Positions 1-29,983 of a stretch of 64,000 bases of DNA are shown here, piece after piece. The stretch is from assembly GCA_963693365.1 (NCBI GenBank), contig CAVNZM010000001.1, positions 15,066,001-15,130,000 on the forward strand, in the 5' to 3' direction. A program made the position numbers and the translations under genes. Below the pieces are notes generated by a model. That model did not search any database. It was not told the DNA's origin and saw only the letters and a list, made by a program, of their open reading frames with translations. Each line of letters begins with the position of its first letter. The first letter of the stretch is position 1. This DNA is from Amoebidium appalachense. Its lineage: Eukaryota > Ichthyosporea.

Positions 1-878
1 ACTATTATATATATGTTTTTAGTATTTTCATTGAGCTAAATTTTAATTTTTCTAACAGAAAGATAGTTTTTTTTTCACTTTGAAAAACACACATATGATG
101 ATTTATACAAACATAGTCAGAAATAAAATCTTGCTCATTATTGCGAAATCAACAAATGTGGCTAACGGAATGACTTGGTTCTATTTAAAATGTGTTTTAT
201 TTTTTACGGGGCCTTCCCATTAACTCTAGAAGTGACAAAAACCCATTAAAGGTAAAGCTACCTATTTTTTTCACCTTCCAAAAACATAGGCGAAATAGTG
301 CTTTTGCCGTTAGAGAACGATTGGTTAGGTCCGATAATTGTGAGTGCGCGGCCAATCAACAGCTCTGCTGGCTCGTGATTGCAAAGTGCACATTTGTTCT
401 CTGATTGGCTACAGGTATTTGGTATAGCCAAATGTATAAACTTTCACGTAAGTTTTTAAATGATTCAAACTGATTGTAACATAACATTATAAGATAATAA
501 TGTATTTTTTGTATTATGTTGTAATTTTTCTGCTTATGCATACAGTTAATAGGCTTTAAACTGCCTGCTTTTTGACTTCTAGTAAAAGATAGGAATTCAT
601 TACCCACTTTATGACTCATCATTACTGATCTAAAAATACCGATTGATTGGCCCATGACAGGAAGCTTTATGTCTCATTATCTATGAAATACAGTTTTCAA
701 CCGATGCATCGGCGGCCACGCACCCACCGCTAAAATGGCCTGACTTTGAGATGGGGTGCACACACACACACACACAAACGCACACGTACGCACACGCACG
801 CACACCGTACTTTCCCCCTTTGCTAAAACCCCCCATATCTCCCCACTTTCAACCTTTGCTAACAAGCATTTAACGCAG
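1..878. other. Left-edge AT-rich stretch, no supported exon
   Basis: About the first 740 bases are AT-rich and almost free of the homopolymers and dinucleotide arrays that fill the rest of the window. A short (CA)n stretch begins at about 758. I see no reading frame with protein-family character. It is either an intron of the PIP kinase gene that starts left of the window or an insertion. The last bases (about 841-878) form the acceptor region of the first recognisable kinase exon. Confidence 0.5.
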
Positions 879-14206
<13,328 letters not shown>

Positions 14207-14211
14207 CGCTG

Positions 14212-14245
14212 ATTGGTCAAAACCTATTCGTGACCAGTATATAAA
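14212..14245 (+). promoter_or_regulatory. Core promoter: ATTGG (inverted CCAAT) and TATA box
   Basis: ATTGG at 14212-14216 and TATATAAA at 14238-14245, about 160 bp before the ATG at 14408. The leader shows no intron. The same module type occurs at other sites in this window, which supports it as the species' promoter form. Confidence 0.65.
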
Positions 14246-14407
14246 GGAAGTCTAAATGTCGTCATGACCGTACACCACAGAAACAGAAACAATTGAAGAA
14301 TCGAAACATAATGACCGCCGTTTATGTAACAAAGAGCGAAAACAAACACAACGCGTACGTGAAATCTATAACAATAATAACACAAGGAAAAACATAGAAG
14401 TGACAAA

Positions 14408-15559
14408 ATGATGAGCGTAGGAAATACAAAGGAAATGTGTCCCCTGACAGACAGCATGGGTGGTACCCAACCCAGCCCTCTTTCTCTTTCTCCATCCAAC
14501 CTCATGAATGCGCTCCTAAACCTCTTCCCAGGTTTTTCGTTTGACACATCGAACATCATTATACAGATAGACGATGATGATTGTACGGAAAAGGGCACAA
14601 ATCTCTTTTTACACACATACTCGCGAGATGAGGTGGAGAGGATAGTTCTTGACACACCTAAGGTGCAAGAAAAACTGGGCGCTCTTGGCTTTCACAACCT
14701 TCTTGTGCAAATAGACACCACGGACAATTTCGTGCACCACATTTACCTTTACGATACTGGGCTACATGACATTAAACCACCATCAAACAACATTGCCCCA
14801 CGTTCTCTGCGCGACCATGAACAAGAGGGCAGGCGTCTTTCCATCGGCGCATACGATTGCCTTCTTATGGAGCTTTCCCTTCGCCCAAAGGACACCATTA
14901 CAGGTTTTGTAGCCATTCGAGGCCGCCACGCCGACCCCTGCACGAGAAAAATCATTCAGTCAATGGGCGCGTTGCCACAACTAAACCTTTTGGACGTTGA
15001 ATGGCTCCTTTTGCAAGACCCCACACGCGAATTTGCACCCAACGAACAGCCCCTACCCGGACAGAAATACCCAGGCCTGCACCTTGGAAAAGAGATTGGC
15101 GAAATGATTAGCCGCCAAGCGATGCAAGAGGGGAGGGATGCTATCGTTAACAACCCCCTTTATTTCCACAACGCCGTCATGTATGCGCACGGCGGCTGCA
15201 CGTTCGTCAATCCCGAGTTTGAGGGTGTTTTCCAGTCTCTCTGCGCCGACTTGATGCCGTACTTGCTTGACCCCAAGTTGGGCCTAGCTGTCGTTTCCCG
15301 CGCTATTTACCACGGTCGTCTCGTGCACAAAGCGACGGGAAAACGTGTGAAGTGGGTGGCACAGGAGCAGCTTCTCCCCTTCTCGTCGCGTCTTCGTAAT
15401 ATTCTCACGAACAGTGACTATAAGAGCGTAAAGGCGAAGTATTACCAGAAGGGAACGTTTGACATCGACTGGGAGGGGTCACCGATTTCAACGGAGGAGG
15501 ATTGGGAACAGGCCGTTCCCATAGGTGACGTTGCTGCACTTATGGAGTCTTGCAAGTGA
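14408..15559 (+). CDS. Intronless 383-aa protein, possible GNAT-fold acyltransferase
   Basis: Single uninterrupted frame from ATG 14408 (preceded by CAAA) to TGA 15559, free of low-complexity sequence, unlike most long frames here. Residues 1-30 are Ser/Pro-rich. The middle has a hydrophilic segment, then FVAIRGRHADP. The C-terminal half has KYPGLHLGKEIGEMI, which resembles the acyl-CoA-binding loop (motif A) of GNAT proteins, followed by NNPLYFHNAVMYAHGG, ending in a polar tail. From memory this pattern resembles uncharacterised bacterial GNAT-like proteins with PGLGLGREI and YFHNA segments. That is family recall, not a search. Lack of introns in an intron-rich region would fit gene transfer or retroposition, but no poly-A or target duplication is evident. 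No signal peptide or membrane segment is seen. The reading frame is secure, the function is not. Confidence 0.8.
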   Translation: MMSVGNTKEMCPLTDSMGGTQPSPLSLSPSNLMNALLNLFPGFSFDTSNIIIQIDDDDCTEKGTNLFLHTYSRDEVERIVLDTPKVQEKLGALGFHNLLVQIDTTDNFVHHIYLYDTGLHDIKPPSNNIAPRSLRDHEQEGRRLSIGAYDCLLMELSLRPKDTITGFVAIRGRHADPCTRKIIQSMGALPQLNLLDVEWLLLQDPTREFAPNEQPLPGQKYPGLHLGKEIGEMISRQAMQEGRDAIVNNPLYFHNAVMYAHGGCTFVNPEFEGVFQSLCADLMPYLLDPKLGLAVVSRAIYHGRLVHKATGKRVKWVAQEQLLPFSSRLRNILTNSDYKSVKAKYYQKGTFDIDWEGSPISTEEDWEQAVPIGDVAALMESCK

Positions 15560-16081
15560 AATTAATGAAAATTGATAATGAAAATTGAAATGAAGGACAA
15601 GTTTTTGTTAGCGAATGAAGGGTTTAATGTAGTTGTTTTCACTTTTTTGCACCTTTCTGATGAAGAGTATACTATGAAAATTAAGGTTCAGGCTAGCGTA
15701 AAAATTTTATATGCGAATGGGAACACGGCACGTATGAATGAATGTGTGTCAGTCATAGTGCTGTAAGCGATAGTCACTGGTGTTGTCCAACTATAGTTTA
15801 TATGGCTGCTAGAAAATGAGCAAGCCAATAGTGTATTCTATACCGCGGTTTAAAAACCCGGAAAATGAGTGAAAAAAGCAACAGGTGCACTGGTGCACTG
15901 TTGTTGAGTGAACAATTTTTCTAGTAAATGGGCAACTTGATTGCCATAAAATCAACATCGGCGTTGAAGCACTGTGCGTATCATTCGAAATAAAAAACAT
16001 GAATAGAAAATATGGATTATCAACCAAATAGAAAGATACTTCTTGACTTCTACGTTCTCCCCCCTCCCCCCCTCTCCCCTC

Positions 16082-16112
<31 letters not shown>

Positions 16113-16396
16113 AAAAAGAAAAAAAAGAAAAAAAAGATGGGTGATACACACAAGAATTTGCATGCGGAAAACAGAAGACTGTGCAAGAAAGTCGTGACAT
16201 TTCCATTACTTTTCCTTTCCTATTTTTTCCAATCCCCTTAAGACAAATTTTCATTTTTATACTTCAAAAACAAGATTTTTTTATGGCCAAAAAAATTTAT
16301 CTTGATTTTGCTTGACTATATCTTTGTTTCCGTTTCTGTTTAAGTTGCAGCAAGCGTGTGCATGGGAGCGTGTGTGTCCATGTGTGTGTGTCTCGA

Positions 16397-16480
<84 letters not shown>

Positions 16481-18216
16481 TGTCTGATTCGTTCGAAAAT
16501 GCACATGTGTATGTACGTCATTGCGCGCCTGTGCTTGTGTGTATGTTCGTGGTGTGCATATGTATGTGTGTGCTCATGCATGCGAGTATGCGTGGGGAAG
16601 AGAACTTCGTATCACACAGAGAAAATTTCTTCTTGACTTGTCGGCCGTTTTCCTTTTTTTGTGTGTTGATGAGTTCACCGCAGAAGTCTTAATTGCCAGC
16701 GTGTACGTGGGTGCTCATTTGTGTTTCAGTTAACGGTACATGCATGTGCATTTACACCATAATTCGTTCACATGACTAGCTCATTTGGTATGTGTGTGCT
16801 CTGTTCCCTAGCATTTTGGGTTCAAATTATTCCGAAATTCAATGTGACCATTAATGTGCCGTTACAAGGAGGATTGGCCTTCTGTGACCTTCTGTTTTTA
16901 AATTCTCCAGCAGCAGTGTCGTTGTCCCACTGTAACTGTCCGTGCACACACTCTCTCCGTGCTTTAACGACACAAACGTGCTCAAAACGTATCCCTCCCC
17001 CCTCCCCCCCCCCCCACCACCACCACCCGCTCCCCCCCCCCCCCCCCCCCCCCTCCCCCCTTTCCTCCTTTTTTTTCCTGATGACACGGACGTAGTACGT
17101 TGTAGTTTTTTTTTTTTTTTTTTTTTTGTACGCTGGATAGATGGGTGTTTGGGGGGGGGGAGAGGAAGACCGGGGGGTTGGGGGAGGGGGGGGAGGACCC
17201 CGCGCAGGGGGGGGGGGGGGGGGGGGGGAGGGGGTAAGCAGGCGGGCTCAGAGAGGGGGGTTGGGGTGGTTGGGGAAAGGGGGAGGAAGAGTTTGGGGGG
17301 GGGGGAGAGGGATGGCTGTGATAAGCAGCACAGTTTCTCTGCACTCGTGTGTGGGACCGGTTAGATATTTCTCGATGTCTTCAAACTTATTCTCAAGACA
17401 AAAAATTTCATGCTGCTTTCAAGGGAACAGTGTACCCGGATTCCCGGATGCACTATTCCTTTTTTCTTTTTTCTTTTTTTTTTTTTTTTTTTTTTTTTGC
17501 CTTTTCCCTTCTTGGATTCAGTTTCATCCAGATTAGGTTGTTCCCCAGGCGAGTGTTTGCCCGAATGAGCTGCTGAGCCGCTTTTATGTGGTGGTTGTGG
17601 TGTGTGTGGGTCGGTGGCGGTGCATGTGCAGAACATCAGGGCAGGTTGGCATGCGGGAGGAGAGGGTGAGGGGGTGGTGGGGCTTTGAAATACAAAGACC
17701 GTGGCGATTTCATTTATTCGCTACTATATAAGGGCCACGTCAGATTATATGGAATCGTAGTATTTAGTTGTTGACTGGATGAGGTGAAGCCTTAACAGCT
17801 GAAGCCGGGGGACTCCGGGAGGTTTCATTTTATCCCCCTCCTCCCCCCCTCCCCCCTCCCCCCTCTCCCCTCTCTCCCCCCATCCCCACCTTCCGCCGTC
17901 TCTTAAATATTCGTGTACATGTGCATCATATTGGCGTGCACGGGCAGAAAAAGCCCGTTTGCAGCTAGCAGAAGCCTGCATGATATAAAAGGAAATATCA
18001 ACGAAAAATGAGCTATTTAAGCTTCGTACTTGCATTCACATCCGTTTTTAAAAGGAAATTCCGATGGTTGCCTGTCTTTCCTGCTATATTCCATTTTTAA
18101 GTCTGAAATTCGATCGCAACATCGACAACCACACAGAAAATAGCAGTAATGGCCGGGGAGATTACCAGGCACGGAAAATCAATTTACATCCCACCCTTTA
18201 AGGATACTATGATAAC
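15560..18216. other. Intergenic region with repeats
   Basis: AT-rich 3' flank to about 16050, a poly-C/poly-A block near 16080-16130, (GCGT)n at about 16397-16481, poly-C, poly-T and poly-G blocks at 16990-17310, and a poly-T run at 17468-17498. TATATAAG at 17725-17732 is followed by no recognisable coding region on the + strand. The convergent OCA2-like gene ends at 18217. Confidence 0.5.
17725..17732 (+). promoter_or_regulatory. Isolated TATA-box match
   Basis: TATATAAG followed by GGCCACGTCAG, close in form to the other TATA modules here. No downstream gene was recognised on this strand before the convergent OCA2-like gene, so it may be non-functional or drive a non-coding RNA. Confidence 0.25.
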
Positions 18217-18532
18217 CTAATTCTTGGTTCCGATGGCAACGTAGACCACTAGGCAGTAAATCGTGGAAATTATCAGCGAGATCAGCAGGCACGGGAACCC
18301 AACTTTCAACCAATCCATGAAGGAAATATGATGCCCCTTGCGCCCAGCCAGTCCTACGGTCACCAGATTGGCCGATGCACCCACCTGAATCGATTTCATC
18401 GGTCAGTTATCACGGTCATCACGTGCGCCACATGTGTGCCAATTATGTTCGTGTATGCGCGTGTGTGCAGGTAACATGTGTTCATGTATCCCCTTATTTC
18501 AGCATGCAAATACTTAGAAATCACACAAGCCC

Positions 18533-18576
<44 letters not shown>

Positions 18577-18611
18577 CGAGCACACACACATATGTGTTAC
18601 ACACATACGAG

Positions 18612-18653
<42 letters not shown>

Positions 18654-18880
18654 TCACTCACACACTCAAACTCACTCAGACGAAAACACACGCGTACACA
18701 CACACATCCACACACTTTAAAAGCACTCAATTCGGCTTCCCTCCTTCACTCCTCGCTCTCTCCTCCTCCCCTGCTTCCCTCCACCCTCCCCTCCCCACCC
18801 CAACCCCTTTCCCCCTGCTCTATCCCTCCCCGTTACAAGGACCCCCCCTCCCCTCCTCTCCAAGCCCCCCTCCCCCCCCC

Positions 18881-18911
<31 letters not shown>

Positions 18912-21100
18912 ACAATTGGCCCCTTTGGCCCTTTCCAACCCCTCTTCCCCTTGCTCTATCCTCACCCTTTGCAAGGAACCTTCTTCTTCCCCTCTCCGAG
19001 CCCCCGTGTTCCCCCTCCCCCTCCCCGTCCCCGTCCCCCCTCCCCCTCCCCCGCCCCCCCCTCCCCCCCGACACACACACACACACACATCCGATGGGCG
19101 GCTTTGAACAGGCTAATACACACACAAGAACACACAAGACACGTACCACTGTGCCGTTGCCACCCAGGCAGGCCCCCAAAGCCAAGGCCCAGGCCAGGGG
19201 CTTAAGGGGTAGACCGAGGGAGGGGTCGGATGCCAGTGACGTCACCACTGGCACCTGCAAATTTACGATATTAGGTGCATTCCATTGCCGTATATGGGTG
19301 TTGCCAGACGTGTAACTCATCAGGGTGTTTCGTTCTATGCAAAGCCCCCCCCGCCCCCCCGCCCCCCCACCCACCCACCCCCCCCCCCCCCCCCTCCCGT
19401 TTCACCCACCCCCGGCGCTCTCCCCCCTCTTCTCCTACCGACGTTTCATCCACACCTTTTCGGCTCATTACTCCCTCATAATTCTTTGAATCGCCAAGGA
19501 GGCACCAGATAGTCCGTTTCTTTGGGCATGTGTATATGTATTGTGGGAAAAGGCGGGGGAGGAGGCACCGGGGGGGGGGGGGGGGGGGGGGGGGAGGGGG
19601 GGGAGGGGGGGGGGGGGGGGGGAAGGGGGGAGGGGGGGGAGGGGGGGAGGGGGGGAGGGGGGAGGGGGGAAGGCCTAATATGCTTCAACCTGATAATTAT
19701 GTTCCGGGAGAGGGAGGATAGAGAAGGAGGGCAGGTTGTGTGCGTGTTTTTGTGGGGGGGGACAATGATCTTAATGCACATACCATAGTGGCGGTGTATG
19801 GAATGTTATCGAGAAATGCAGACACCAAGCCCGACACCCATAAAAGGATAATCATTGCCACGGCCAATCGCATTTCAGGATCTACTGCCGCCACCCAACT
19901 CTTGACTTGATCGCCGATCCACCGGATAAGACCCATTTCGGCGAGGCCTGGATGGTGATTGGTCATTAGGTTCTTGAGGAAATTGCATGAAGATGATTGG
20001 TTCATAGGTTATTAGGGAAATGTACATAAAAAACGGAAAAAAGACGTCGCATACCTGAATTCACACGCAAACACATGAACACACATACAAACATAGCAAA
20101 AGACTTCCACATACTACTATACACACAGACAATCAGACACAAGCGCGCGCACGTACCGACGCCACACACACGTACACACGCAAACACACACAAACACAAA
20201 CACAATCACAGACTTACCCACTGTGTACATCCCCGGGGCATACACACAGGCAGAAACCCTCCCCACCCCCCCACCGGTACCCCCCCCCTTCCCCCTTACC
20301 CGCCCACCAAAACACAGGTTGACGCACACACAACACACATGCATGCCTTCCGCCCACCCATTTGCACATGCATAAACATGCACACACACACCCCGACCCA
20401 CTGTCGCGCACGCCGCTGCAACCGTCAACAACTCACTCTCCGTTTACTCGCCACCAAAACGTCACCTTGTACGACCAAGTACCTAATACATTTTTGATTC
20501 CGAAGTCTATTATTATTTGCCTCGAATTTTCTTTGGTGATGGTGGGGTAGAGAAGAGGTGGAGCAGGGGTGGGGTGGCTGTGCGTGTGTGTGTGTGTTGG
20601 GGGGGGGGGGGGGGGGGGGGGAGGGGGGAGGGAGTGGAGGGCGGGAGAAAGGGGGGGGGGGGGAGGGGGGGCTGTACCTTCAATCATTATAAACAGTGCA
20701 GCAAAGAAGCACAAAGTGTCCCATTCGACGTGCTCCAAAGCCTCAGCGATGGAATGCTGTGACACTATTAATAGCATCAGCACGGCGCCCATTAAAGCAA
20801 CGTACGATATGTTGACGTGGTGGATTGGCTCGGTGAAGAAAAGGATGAGAACGACGAAGAATACGGTCCCTGTCTTTAAGAGCAGGAACGGGTCACGGAT
20901 GGTGCATTCGTGCTGCACGTGCGCAAAGTTCTCGATGGTTATTGGCTGCCTGTCATGTGTATGGGATGGGGTTAAGCGTGTGTATGTGTGCGTCTGTGTA
21001 ACCCATTATGATAGGAATGTCATTTTCGCGGGGATGGATTGTGCAAAAAAAAATTAATGAGTGTTATTGCTTTTTTTTTTTTTTTTTTTTTTTGTTTGTT

Positions 21101-21172
<72 letters not shown>

Positions 21173-21221
21173 GGGGGGGGAGGGGAGGGGGGAGGGAGGG
21201 CTGGTGGGGGTGGGGGTGTGT

Positions 21222-21252
<31 letters not shown>

Positions 21253-21524
21253 GGGGGGGGGGGATGTTAGGAGAAGATGTGGTTGGTGGTGTGAGTGGAT
21301 AGGTAGGTGGGTGGGACTAAGGGGACTCTCATAAAGCTGAGATGGGCAAGGGAGGGAGGTATTCAATTGAACACGGTCTAGCCTGTCGTTTGTTTTTCGC
21401 TTTTTTTTTTTTTTTTTTTTTTTGGGGGGGGGGGGGGAGGAGGAGGAGGAGGGGTGAGGGGGTTTTTTTTTTTTGGGGGGGGGGGGGGGGAGACTGAGAG
21501 TCCCCGGCGTGGGTGGGTGGAGGG

Positions 21525-21555
<31 letters not shown>

Positions 21556-23049
21556 TAAATTGAAGTTGCAACATGAGAGGAGAACGAGGAGCAGGAGGAA
21601 ATGGTGGCAGTGATGGGTTTGAGTACATGTGTTTTGCGGGGAGGAGGGGGTGGGGGGGGGGAAAGGGGGGTGGCTTTTTATTTTTTATTTTTGTTATTAT
21701 TTTATTTTTATTTTTATTTTATTTTTATTTTTATTTTTATTTTTTTTGGGGGGGGGGTAGTTGAGGATCCCACCTTAGGGTTTTTCTGTAGTAGAGTAGC
21801 AAAAATCCCACCACAGCCCCATAGATCACAATCACTGCCGGGGTCAAATTTACAATGAAGTCGAGAAACTGTATCTGGCCGGAGAGCTTGGAGCCGATGA
21901 TTATGTTGGGGGGGTCGCCTGTGAAAATTTGAAATTTTAGTGGGCACATTGATATGAATACACATTTATGGCTTAATTGAGGCCACACGTCCTACCCAGT
22001 CAAAGTACCCCAAAAACATTCCCCCCCCCCCCCCCCCCCCCCCCTCCCCCCCTCTCCCCAAACAACGACGACTACCAAAAACCCACCTCACCACATCTGA
22101 TGCATAACCTTCGAATCCTTCCTCTCCCTCCCCCCTCCCCCCGCCATCCCCCCCATTCTCCCCCCCTGCCCCCCCTCTTGCTTCCCCTGAGGCTCTTGGT
22201 CTCCACCTTTACCACCGAACGTAAACCAGTGACCGAATCTCCTCTCCACACAAACCTCTGCCTTCCTGAGTGTTATGTTCCCGTTGTAAGCTCCCCCGGA
22301 CAAGCACACACACTAAGTTTTCAAAGATTCCTATCTCCCCCCCCCCCCCCCCCCCCTTCCCGCCCTCACCCCCTTCTCCCCTAACTCTTGCGCAGCCACC
22401 CTTGACTTCTCCCGCTTACCCCCATAATCCACCCCTCCCTCTTTCAATATACCCGCTCTAACAAAAACATTTGCATGATTACAAGCAAACTGCGTGCATA
22501 GGCTGTAAATCGCACTGTGGAATGTGCCCATGCATGATAACCTACCAATCATTGTGGCCGTGCCGCCAATATTCGACATGATGCACTCAGCAATCAGCAG
22601 AGGCCTAGGGTCAATCCGAAGAAGATCATTGGCCAATCTAATCGTAACCGGCGCTATCAATAGCATGGTGGTAACGTTATCCAGGAATGCAGAGAGGAAT
22701 GCGGTGGCTCCCGTCAGGACAACCAATAGCACCGAATATCTGTTACTGGCCAATAGATAGGCTCGGATTGCCACCCACTCAAAAAGCCCGGTTTTTGATA
22801 GGACGTTGACAATTATCATCATCCCGAAAAGGAGAACGATCACTCCCTCGTCCAACCATTCGAATGCGACGGAGAGCGATGGGGCCTTTCCCATTACACA
22901 AAGAAAGAGAAGGGTAAAAAACATTCCTAAAAAGGCAATAAGGGTGCGGTGCATGACTTCCGAAACGATGCCGGCATACATGAGGAGGAGGAGGAGGCCG
23001 GATATCAACACCTGGTACCTGTGTTGTGTGTGTGTGCACGTGTGTGTGT

Positions 23050-23110
<61 letters not shown>

Positions 23111-24248
23111 CGCGCGCGCACGCACTTGTGTGCACGTGCGCTTGGGGCCGGAGGGAAAAGGTGAGGGGGCGGTTAGTATGCAGGAAGACAGCTAGATAGG
23201 GTTGACCAAGGAAAAAGGGGGTTGGGAGGGGGGAGGGGGGGGAACGAGGGGGCAAGGTCTGGGGCAACTGAGCATGAGCGATTCAGGGTAAGGAGAACTA
23301 TAAGTTTTGATTCGAGCTTGATGGTGGTGGTTGTGGTGGTGTTGTGTGTGCGCGTGTGTGCGTGTGCGTGTGCACGTGTGTTCTGTCTGTATTGGAACGG
23401 GGGGGGGTGGGGAGGGGGAGGGGGAGGTGGACGCCGGCCTGCGAAGGTGGGGGCGGGGGGCGGGGGGGGGGGGGGGGGAAGAGGGGGGGGGGGGGGGGGG
23501 GGGGAACGGGAGACTGGTGATTGATTGTTTAGATGGATGCACCGAGAGTAAAAAAGAGATAAAGGCAGGGACCTAGGAGAGAAACAAAGGGGATGGGGCG
23601 GTAGGAGTTGGAGAGGAGAGATGGAGAGCAGCAGAGGTGAAAAAAAGAAAGCCCGTTAAAAAAGAGGGATATTAGAGGTGATGGCGCAGAGGACAAGGGG
23701 GGGGGGGGGGGGGGGGGGCAGGAAAGGGGGAGGGAGGAGGAGGGGGGGGGGGGGGGGAGGGGGGGAAGGAAGGGGCCAGAATGAGTTACAGAGTACAGAG
23801 TACACATTGATACCGGGCAACACAATGCAGATATTGAAAAGCACTTTATATTAAGCCGAGCCCGTGTTGGTGGGGGCAGAGGGAGGTGGGGAGACAGGGG
23901 AGGGGGCGGACAAAAGGAGCGGTTGAAAGGAGGGGGGAGAAGGGGGGCAGAAGCCGGAAGGGAGGGGAGGGGGGGGGGGGGGCGGGGGGGGGGCACGGAC
24001 TTTCCGATTGTGCCCAACTGGACCATGTGGACTGTTGCCACGTGGGTGTGGTTGCTGTTGGTGGTCACGTGCAGTCCATGGAAGGTTCCCTTGCATTCCG
24101 CACAGGTAAAGTCGAAAGAGGAGGATATGGTGAGCTGCAGGGGAAAATGTTAAGCGGTGAGGTGGGCAGAGAGGTAACGTTTTTTGAATCTGGTGGAGTG
24201 GAAGTGATGGGGCAGATGGGGAAAGCGAGGCAGGTGGAAGGTGATGGT

Positions 24249-24281
<33 letters not shown>

Positions 24282-24422
24282 GGGGAGGGGTGTTAGAATA
24301 TGGGCAAAGGTGGAGAGGGGAGGGCGAGGGAGGGGAGGAGGGAGGGGGGTAAAAAGAGTAGGGGGTCAGGTGAGGCTGAGCCGGAGGGTGAATGGGAGAA
24401 TGCGGGGTTGTGTTTGGGGGGA

Positions 24423-24455
<33 letters not shown>

Positions 24456-24587
24456 ACACACTGAGAAACGTGTGTCAAATCTGATTGCTGACTAAGGATA
24501 CACGGAGCATATGAAGAGTATGATATCGAAAATACCACTCTAGCCATTATGGCATCTGCTAGTCCTTGTCCCCACATCTCCCCTGTA

Positions 24588-24649
<62 letters not shown>

Positions 24650-24670
24650 GTGCGTGTGTGCGTGTGTGCG

Positions 24671-24753
<83 letters not shown>

Positions 24754-26181
24754 ATGTGTGTGTGTTTGTGTGTTTGAGTGTGTGTGCGTGCGTGTGCGCG
24801 CACGGCAGAGCAGTAGATAGAAACCTACCATCTCTTGGGTGTATTGGGTGGCCTTGAATTGCAGCCCATTGATTGGCTCCCAATCAGCATTCTCGTCCGA
24901 CCGTTTCACACCATTTACAGTCACCTCCAATTGGGCCACATGGTCACTCAGCCCACCGGTATGTCCATCGATATCAATATGAAACTCCACGTGCTCCAGC
25001 GGATGACTTTCATCCAATGAAAACACCGATCCAGTTTGCCCCTTTTCGATTGGTCGGTAGGCTTCCAATGGGCTACCATGATGGCCGGCGGTGGGACCCA
25101 ATAGGAAGAGAGTAAGCATAATACCGATGCATACCACAAGTATGAGGGACATGGACACCCAAAGGCCCAAGGGAAGACCCAGCCATGCTTCCTTCTGCGT
25201 CCAGCGGGGCTGCGAATTGATTGGACGGCGGTCAGTACGCATGCCACCGGAGCACACTGAGCTTTGCACAAAGTATTGCTTGTCTTTTGCTAATGGGTCA
25301 ATTTCGGATGTTTTTTTTTCCCCCTTTCATATTTCCATAACCGAATCACAAGTTACAACCACATTCTTATGATGCTTGGTGTCTGTGTGCATAATAATGC
25401 GTATGTATACGCATGAGCGCATGCACTGCACGCCGTGTATGTGTGGGGGTGTATGCGTGTATCTTAAAGGTATGATTGCAGCAGCACGTAGCACGTAAGA
25501 GTTTGACGTGCTGTCACATGGATGCCTGTATGTTGTGACTGTGCACATCTAAACATAAATGCATGCATTGCACGCCCATATGCATGTGCGTGACACTCAC
25601 TTTCATACATTGGTGTTTTCAGTCTTATTATCAAGTGGGTCAGTGTTGTGGTAACCCCAGGACACTTGTAAACGAGGAATATTCAGTTTGCCAACACACA
25701 TTTACAATTGTGATGCATAATGCTCGTGCATATGTGTCTCGGTATTACAAGCACTCTGTGACCATACCAGGCTGTGATTTCTAAGATTCGGAAACAGTGC
25801 CTCCATGAGTCAACTACCAGTGTTTTTATGATTGGTATCATCAGAATTGTGGCACTTAAAACATGCATGCATACATACACAGCTGCAAGTACACCATGCA
25901 TGTGCACGTGTGACCACAGCAACATTCTGGTCCAACAGGAGGGAACAACACATCACCTTTTTTGGAGACACCACCGAATCCACACTCTCCACCGAGCACC
26001 TCGGCTCGTCCTTTGTGTGGCCCATGCCGGCAGCTATGACCTCCTCCTTCTTACCACTGTTTGCAATCTCCAGTGCGAGATCTGCGTCGAGTGACGTGGC
26101 CATGCTTGTGAGGTGCACGTTGCTGCTGGATAGCTCGGTGTTGGGGGTGTGGCCTGGTGGGCCTGTCGTCGTGGTGGTCAT
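18217..26181 (-). CDS. OCA2/P-protein-like anion transporter, complete, 9 exons, 688 aa
   Basis: Ion-transporter-superfamily membrane protein. In animals OCA2 sets melanosome chloride and pH; plant Lsi2 and bacterial ArsB-type carriers are relatives. Exons in transcription order: 26181-25957, 25209-24829, 24134-23997, 23011-22546, 21918-21774, 20949-20678, 19947-19784, 19254-19147, 18384-18217; every junction is GT-AG with matching phase. Exon 1 is cytosolic. Exon 2 has one membrane span then a luminal domain that continues through exon 3. Exons 4-9 carry the transport core. It includes the two inverted-repeat hairpins SAFLDNVTTML and SAFLDNIPYTATM, TNIGG-like SNIGGTATMIGDPPNIII across the exon 4/5 junction, FFAALFIMIEG, and GACLGGNGTVVGASANLV across exons 8/9, all hallmark OCA2 segments. 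The C-terminus is short after the last span. Human OCA2 is longer (838 aa), mainly at its N-terminus. Substrate here is unknown. Exon 1 is linked only by phase; exon 2's acceptor is one of several nearby AGs. Confidence 0.93.
18760..19080 (-). repeat. Tandem duplication with C-rich and (CA)n ends in OCA2-like intron
   Basis: Two related units of about 165 bp: CAACCCCTTTCCCCC then TGCTCTATCCCTCCCC then CAAGGACC, a C-rich stretch and (CA)n (18801-18915), repeated from about 18938 with CAACCCCTCTTCCCC then TTGCTCTATCCTCACCC then CAAGGAACC. Divergence is moderate. Confidence 0.65.
23774..23870 (-). repeat. Intronic C-tailed repeat, family 2
   Basis: On the minus strand: TATAAAGTGCTTTTC, ATCTGCATTGTG, CAATGTGTACTCTG, CTCTGTAACTCATTCTGGCC, then C-rich. 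Lies in intron 23012-23996 of the minus-strand OCA2-like gene, so it is sense to the host. Confidence 0.65.
24592..24805. repeat. (GT)n array in OCA2-like intron
   Basis: About 200 bp of (GT)n with CGTGTG interruptions, directly after the donor of exon 25209-24829 in the minus-strand gene. Overlapping Cys/Val and His/Thr frames are repeat artefacts. Confidence 0.95.

Positions 26182-29983
<3,802 letters not shown>

Noticed and set aside
16397-16481. (GCGT)n considered as a CRISPR-like or satellite array
   Set aside because: Pure tetranucleotide repeat without spacers, in a eukaryotic genome. It is a microsatellite.
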